DNA of 6,815 nucleotides from CAZNER01 sp964572065 (GTDB lineage: Bacteria; Patescibacteriota; Dojkabacteria; JAHIVN01), in contig CAZNER010000100.1 of the NCBI GenBank assembly GCA_964572065.1, positions 1 to 6,815 on the forward strand. The letters are read 5' to 3'. Positions 3,985-6,815 of the stretch are shown here, piece by piece. A program made the translations under genes and the position numbers. Each line of letters starts with the position of its first letter. Position 1 is the first letter of the stretch. The notes below the pieces were generated by a model. It was not told where the DNA came from. It ran no database searches and was given only the letters and a program-made list of their open reading frames with translations.

Positions 3985-4782
3985 ATGAGAAAAGATAACG
4001 ATAAAGGAGTTACTGGACTAGGTGTCGTTTTCATAGTAGCTGTTGTAGCACTATTACTAGCTTTAGGTGGTTTTATGTATGCATATAGTAACCATGTATC
4101 AGTACAAACTGATATAGATGAACTGGATTTGGATACAGTAGAAGGCCCAGCTGGAATTCAAGGACCGCAAGGTTTAGCTGGAGCAGACGGAGCTGATGGT
4201 GAAGATGGAGCAGATGGAATTGATGGAGCAGACGGTGCACCTGGACCGCAAGGACCAAAAGGAGACACTGGAGCTACAGGACCCCAAGGACCAGCTGGTG
4301 AAGACGGTGAAGATTTAGCACCTAATAGTCCACCAACAGTAATTGATCATGGACCAGAAGGATATTTCTGTTATTGTGATGCCTGGAATTTCTTTGTAGA
4401 GTTAGATGATGCTGAAGATGATTTAATGAAAGTTGAATTCTATCTATATATAGATTTTGACTGGTTTGAATATACTTGTTTAGATATTCTACCATGCGTA
4501 ATGGATCATTATTGGTTACCAGTCTACAATGAAGTTGGTTATGATGGAATATATGAGCTAGATTTATCAGAACTTAGAGATATTGTGGCTTGTTATACAA
4601 GTTGTGACTTAATGGATTGCATTGAACTTACATGGCGAGTAGATATTACAAGCTGTGGATGTTTCACATCATATACATGGGACTATATACCATGTACAGA
4701 TGAGGAGTTCTGTGGTTACTGCGACGAATGCATACCTTGTGAATTCTGTCCCCCTTGTGAAGTACCTTGTACCCAATGTTAA
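3985..4782 (+). CDS. Collagen-like surface protein with pilin-type signal and Cys spine
   Basis: The 265-aa protein has four parts. Residues 1-36 look like an archaeal class III (type IV pilin-like) signal: charged start, K7-G8-V9-T10, then a hydrophobic helix; cleavage would follow G8. Residues 54-110 are 19 uninterrupted Gly-X-Y triplets with acidic Y positions. Residues about 114-235 start NSPPTVID and contain DDAEDDLMKVEFYLY and LTWRVDITSC, resembling the Ig/FN3-like domains of archaeal surface proteins (D-x-D-x-D-x-M-x-V-x-F-Y, then a W-x-V strand). Residues 243-265 hold eight Cys at near-perfect three-residue spacing. There are 18 Cys in all, all after the collagen part. It is probably a trimeric, disulfide-rich, secreted fibre or spike. 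AAAGGAGG at 3969-3976 fixes the start; a terminator follows. Confidence 0.92.
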   Translation: MRKDNDKGVTGLGVVFIVAVVALLLALGGFMYAYSNHVSVQTDIDELDLDTVEGPAGIQGPQGLAGADGADGEDGADGIDGADGAPGPQGPKGDTGATGPQGPAGEDGEDLAPNSPPTVIDHGPEGYFCYCDAWNFFVELDDAEDDLMKVEFYLYIDFDWFEYTCLDILPCVMDHYWLPVYNEVGYDGIYELDLSELRDIVACYTSCDLMDCIELTWRVDITSCGCFTSYTWDYIPCTDEEFCGYCDECIPCEFCPPCEVPCTQC

Positions 4783-4791
4783 GGATAACTT

Positions 4792-4824
4792 GAGGATTAA
4801 TTAATATCCTCTCTTATTTCTTTC
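4792..4824 (+). terminator. Intrinsic-type terminator after the collagen-like gene
   Basis: GAGGAT (4792-4797) pairs with ATCCTC (4806-4811) around an 8-nt AT loop, followed by the T-rich run TCTTATTTCTTTC. It begins 10 nt after the stop codon. Archaea can also terminate at the T-rich run alone. It marks the end of the surface-protein block. Confidence 0.7.
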
Positions 4825-4839
4825 TATATTGAGATTAAT

Positions 4840-5100
4840 ATGAATAAAAAAGAATTAGATAAAAAATATGACGAGTTGATTAAAAGGAATAATCAATTAG
4901 TTAAAGATATAAATAAAATTAGGGATGAGATTGTACAAGTTTCCGATAAGATAATGGAAGTGGATCCTAAATTTGTTAAGGTGGAATGTACTGAATGCAA
5001 TGGAGATGGATATACAGTTTTAGATAATAATAAAAAACATAAATGTAAAGTATGTTTAGGAAAACAATATATATGGTTGAGGAGATATAATGAGGAATGA
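4840..5100 (+). CDS. Coiled coil plus DnaJ-type zinc finger
   Basis: The 86-aa protein has a coiled coil at about residues 3-42 (LDKKYDELIKRNNQLVKDI and following) and then a zinc module: ECTECNGDGYTV (about 49-60) and KCKVCLGKQYIW (about 68-79). The CxxCxGxG/CxxCxGK pair is the hallmark of the DnaJ central zinc domain, here a single unit of four Cys with no J domain. Such rubredoxin-like knuckles mediate protein contacts, and small ones are common in viruses. The coiled coil suggests a dimer. The Shine-Dalgarno site is weak (GAG near 4831). It follows the terminator and starts the last gene block; its end overlaps the next gene by 11 nt. Confidence 0.85.
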   Translation: MNKKELDKKYDELIKRNNQLVKDINKIRDEIVQVSDKIMEVDPKFVKVECTECNGDGYTVLDNNKKHKCKVCLGKQYIWLRRYNEE

Positions 5101-5278
5101 TATTACATTTGGTTTGTATCTTAGTTCAGTAGCTATAACCTTTACTATAATATATAGTTTAATGATGTATTATGTTAATGATACCTCTGAAAGAGATATC
5201 TTATATAAATCAATATTTGCATCTGCAATAGCAGGATTATTTATATTTAAAATAATAAAGAGAAAATTTGAGGATTAA
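5090..5278 (+). CDS. Small two-helix membrane protein
   Basis: The 62-aa protein has two hydrophobic segments, about residues 6-28 (FGLYLSSVAITFTIIY core) and 40-56 (SIFASAIAGLFIFKI), with a charged loop (NDTSERD) and a basic/acidic tail. GAGGAG at 5079-5084 sits 5 nt before ATG 5090, and the gene overlaps the zinc-finger gene by 11 nt. Function unknown; it resembles the membrane protein at 3742 in size and topology but not in sequence. Confidence 0.8.
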   Translation: MRNDITFGLYLSSVAITFTIIYSLMMYYVNDTSERDILYKSIFASAIAGLFIFKIIKRKFED

Positions 5279-5280
5279 TT

Positions 5281-5484
5281 ATGAAAGTGCTTGATAAATT
5301 ACATTATAAAGAGAAGGCTTATAATAAGGAGCAATATTCCTTAGATGTATATGATGAGAATCTAGGTACATCTAAAACAATCTATGACGGTGATTACAAA
5401 AAATTACATAAATTAGCTATAAAAGAAGCTAAAAAAGGAATGATATGTTCCATATGGGAATTAAAGAGTGAGATCAAATCATGA
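5281..5484 (+). CDS. Small hypothetical protein
   Basis: The 67-aa protein shows the pattern YSLDVYDENLGTSKTIY, GDYKKLHKLAIKEAKKG, then SIWELKS: two strands, a basic helix and a last strand. It recalls small alpha/beta proteins of unknown function in phages, but no family can be named. A GAGG at 5270-5273 lies 7 nt before ATG 5281. Its stop overlaps the next start (ATGA), so the two are probably co-translated. Confidence 0.72.
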   Translation: MKVLDKLHYKEKAYNKEQYSLDVYDENLGTSKTIYDGDYKKLHKLAIKEAKKGMICSIWELKSEIKS

Positions 5485-5885
5485 GCACCTTTAGATGCGA
5501 TTGGAGAAAGAATGATGGTTTTACATGTGGTAAAAAACCATACATGGAGATATACCCACTGAAAGTAAAGGACGAAGACACTGGTGAAATAGAAGAAGGT
5601 AACATAGAAGGATGGAATTATAAATATCCTAAATTTCAAGGTAGTTGGTCTTATTTATGTTGGAAACATTATATACTAGCTAAACTAAAAGGACATAAAT
5701 TCTGTTGTTGTAGAGTGGATAACCTTAGAGAAACATTAGAAAATATCAAAGAGGAATTATGGGATATACAAGGAGACATATTTGAAATTAAAGATAAGCT
5801 TAATATAAAGAGTCCAGGATTAGAAGAATTAGAGAGGATAATTGATGAACAAAGCAATAAAAATAAAAGGAAAAAGGATAAATAA
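5481..5885 (+). CDS. Zinc-finger protein with C-terminal coiled coil
   Basis: The 134-aa protein has an N-terminal Cys/His region and a C-terminal coiled coil. Cys6 and Cys16 (RCDWRKNDGFTCGKKP) pair with Cys60 and His63 (WSYLCWKHY), a plausible C-C-C-H zinc site of the type seen in small virus proteins where Y-x-L-C-x-x-H closes the finger. A basic stretch with three adjacent Cys (GHKFCCCRV, 71-79) follows. Residues about 80-125 form a heptad-like helix, and the tail is very basic (NKNKRKKDK), which suggests nucleic-acid contact. It overlaps the upstream gene by 4 nt and the downstream gene by 41 nt. The function is unassigned. Confidence 0.78.
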   Translation: MSTFRCDWRKNDGFTCGKKPYMEIYPLKVKDEDTGEIEEGNIEGWNYKYPKFQGSWSYLCWKHYILAKLKGHKFCCCRVDNLRETLENIKEELWDIQGDIFEIKDKLNIKSPGLEELERIIDEQSNKNKRKKDK

Positions 5886-6126
5886 TTTCATATTAAGTAT
5901 CGGGAAGACTACATATCTATATGATGTGTTAATAGAAACAAGAGATATAAAGGAATTAGAGAAGATAAAGAAATATCTAGAAGCTAATGGAGAAATAATA
6001 GAGGAAGGTATCTATGGAAACCCATTATTGGTATTAGATACTTGTGAAAGTGAAAATGATGCTAGATATTTATTCACACAATATATAGAAAAAATTAGGA
6101 ATTATGAAAATGAGAGACTTTCTTGA
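5845..6126 (+). CDS. Small alpha/beta hypothetical protein
   Basis: No family is recognised. The product (about 93 aa) has a basic start (NKAIKIKGKRI), a strand-helix unit (YDVLIETRDIKELEKIKKYL), then GIYGNPLLVLDT and a helix SENDARYLFTQYIEKI. This looks like a compact fold with alternating strands and helices. ATG 5845 is preferred over the in-frame TTG at 5842 because GAGAGGA (5832-5838) is 6 nt upstream. It overlaps the previous gene by 41 nt and the primase by 17 nt, so it is probably part of the primase transcription unit. Confidence 0.72.
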   Translation: MNKAIKIKGKRINNFILSIGKTTYLYDVLIETRDIKELEKIKKYLEANGEIIEEGIYGNPLLVLDTCESENDARYLFTQYIEKIRNYENERLS

Positions 6127-6815
6127 TATTCCATTTGGATATAGATATATTGGATATTACGAACAAGAAGTAGTTAAATCAAGAAAGGATATAATTAAGG
6201 TTATAGAAGAGCATTTAAGTATAGATAATATTGCTCTATCTATTAGTACATATAAAGATAATCATCCTCACTTATTATTTATGCCATTTGATTTTGATTC
6301 TGATGATTTAAGGAAAGCTTGGGACGATGCCAAGAGATTATATAATTATTTTGTCAGAGAGAATTATGGTGCATATTTAACATTTAGTGGTAGAAAAGGT
6401 TTTCATGTATTAGTTATAACTGATCCTAAAGTTTATACTAGAAAACAACTAAGGGTATGTCAAAGACACTTTAAGAATCTTTTGTCTCTTAATACAGTTG
6501 ATGAACAGATATTCGGTGATGTAAGGAGACTAATGAGGATACCTGGAACCTATAACATAAAGGGTGGGCTATGTAAGGTATTAGCACACAATATAGGAAA
6601 AGAATTTGATTTAGATGAGATTTACGAATACGAAGAGCCTGTAAATAATTATAATGTTAAAAGTAATGGAGATAGACAATTCCATGATTACCCTTGTATA
6701 GAATCACTAATAAGATTAGATAGTGAACCAAGACATATGATAAGATTCACATATGTTATATTAAGATTAGATGAAGGATATTCTCCAGAAGAAATACTAT
6801 CTGAGATAGAAACAT
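6110..6815 (+). CDS. Archaeo-eukaryotic primase, PriS-type with PriL-like C-terminal module (partial)
   Basis: The gene runs off the window end; 235 codons are visible. The AEP catalytic motifs are in order: motif I FDFD (Asp61, Asp63), motif II SGRKGFH (Ser93-His99), motif III VDEQIFGDVRRLMRIPGT (Asp131/Asp137, Arg139, Arg140) followed by YNIKGG. After a short linker, FHDYPCIESL (about 191-200) and RHMIRFTYVILRLDEGYSPEEI match the start of the PriL C-terminal helical domain (P-C, then H-x-x-R-F, then G-x-S-x-E-E), which binds an Fe-S cluster in archaeal and eukaryotic primases. The enzyme would start DNA chains, possibly also extending them, as in plasmid pTN2-type primase-polymerases. ATG 6110 is preferred (AGGA at 6097-6100, 9 nt upstream); ATG 6104 is two codons longer. 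Confidence 0.92.
   Translation, partial: MRDFLDIPFGYRYIGYYEQEVVKSRKDIIKVIEEHLSIDNIALSISTYKDNHPHLLFMPFDFDSDDLRKAWDDAKRLYNYFVRENYGAYLTFSGRKGFHVLVITDPKVYTRKQLRVCQRHFKNLLSLNTVDEQIFGDVRRLMRIPGTYNIKGGLCKVLAHNIGKEFDLDEIYEYEEPVNNYNVKSNGDRQFHDYPCIESLIRLDSEPRHMIRFTYVILRLDEGYSPEEILSEIET

Noticed and set aside
4073..4258. Minus-strand frame opposite the collagen repeats
   Set aside because: Its His/Leu-rich repetitive product is simply the antisense of Gly-X-Y codons.
4790..5281. 14-nt repeat TTGAGGATTAATTA at 4790-4803 and 5268-5281
   Set aside because: One copy belongs to a terminator stem and the other to a Shine-Dalgarno/stop-codon junction; in this AT-rich sequence a chance match is the simplest explanation.
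5394..5857. Minus-strand frames at 5394-5639 and 5669-5857
   Set aside because: Both are antisense to well-supported + strand genes with start signals; no minus-strand ribosome site or recognisable domain.

Overview
This is a gene-dense, AT-rich (roughly 70% A+T by eye) segment in which every credible gene lies on the + strand. Genes are small, often overlap by 4 nt or a few tens of nt, and several start behind strong Shine-Dalgarno sites. That layout suggests a virus or other mobile element, not a cellular chromosome. Four features point to an archaeal host: a short ERCC4/XPF nuclease with tandem helix-hairpin-helix motifs, a primase combining a PriS-type catalytic domain with what looks like a PriL-type module, a surface protein with an archaeal pilin-like class III signal, and a tRNA-Gln with an A1-U72 pair. 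No major capsid protein, terminase, portal or integrase is recognisable, so the element type and host lineage stay open.

Layout. Positions 1-425 hold a gene of unknown function and an NrdR-like zinc ribbon. Positions 426-570 are a non-coding, repeat-rich segment predicted to fold. Positions 571-2499 hold a FeoA-like SH3-fold protein, a candidate papain-like cysteine peptidase, an unknown protein, the XPF-type nuclease, a small protein of a type common in phages, and a possible 36-aa peptide. Positions 2575-3108 encode a charged coiled-coil protein behind a perfect Shine-Dalgarno site. Positions 3109-3566 are non-coding: a complete tRNA-Gln(UUG) sits inside nested inverted repeats, the outermost a 20-bp stem with a 2-nt bulge whose arms are about 265 nt apart. 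Positions 3567-4782 encode a small basic protein with a GTG start, a two-helix membrane protein, and a collagen-like surface protein ending in a dense cysteine spine; an intrinsic terminator follows. Positions 4840-6815 carry small zinc-finger, membrane and unknown proteins leading into the primase, which is cut by the window end.

How the parts may work together. The nuclease and primase are replication/repair functions. The 3567-4782 block looks like an envelope or surface module. The zinc ribbon and FeoA-like protein are candidate regulators. The most unusual items are the tRNA locus (Gln anticodon with a His-like G-1:C73 and its enclosing stems), the collagen-like/pilin-signal/cysteine-spine protein, and the structured 426-570 segment. 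All functional statements rest on motif recognition by eye; no database search was run.
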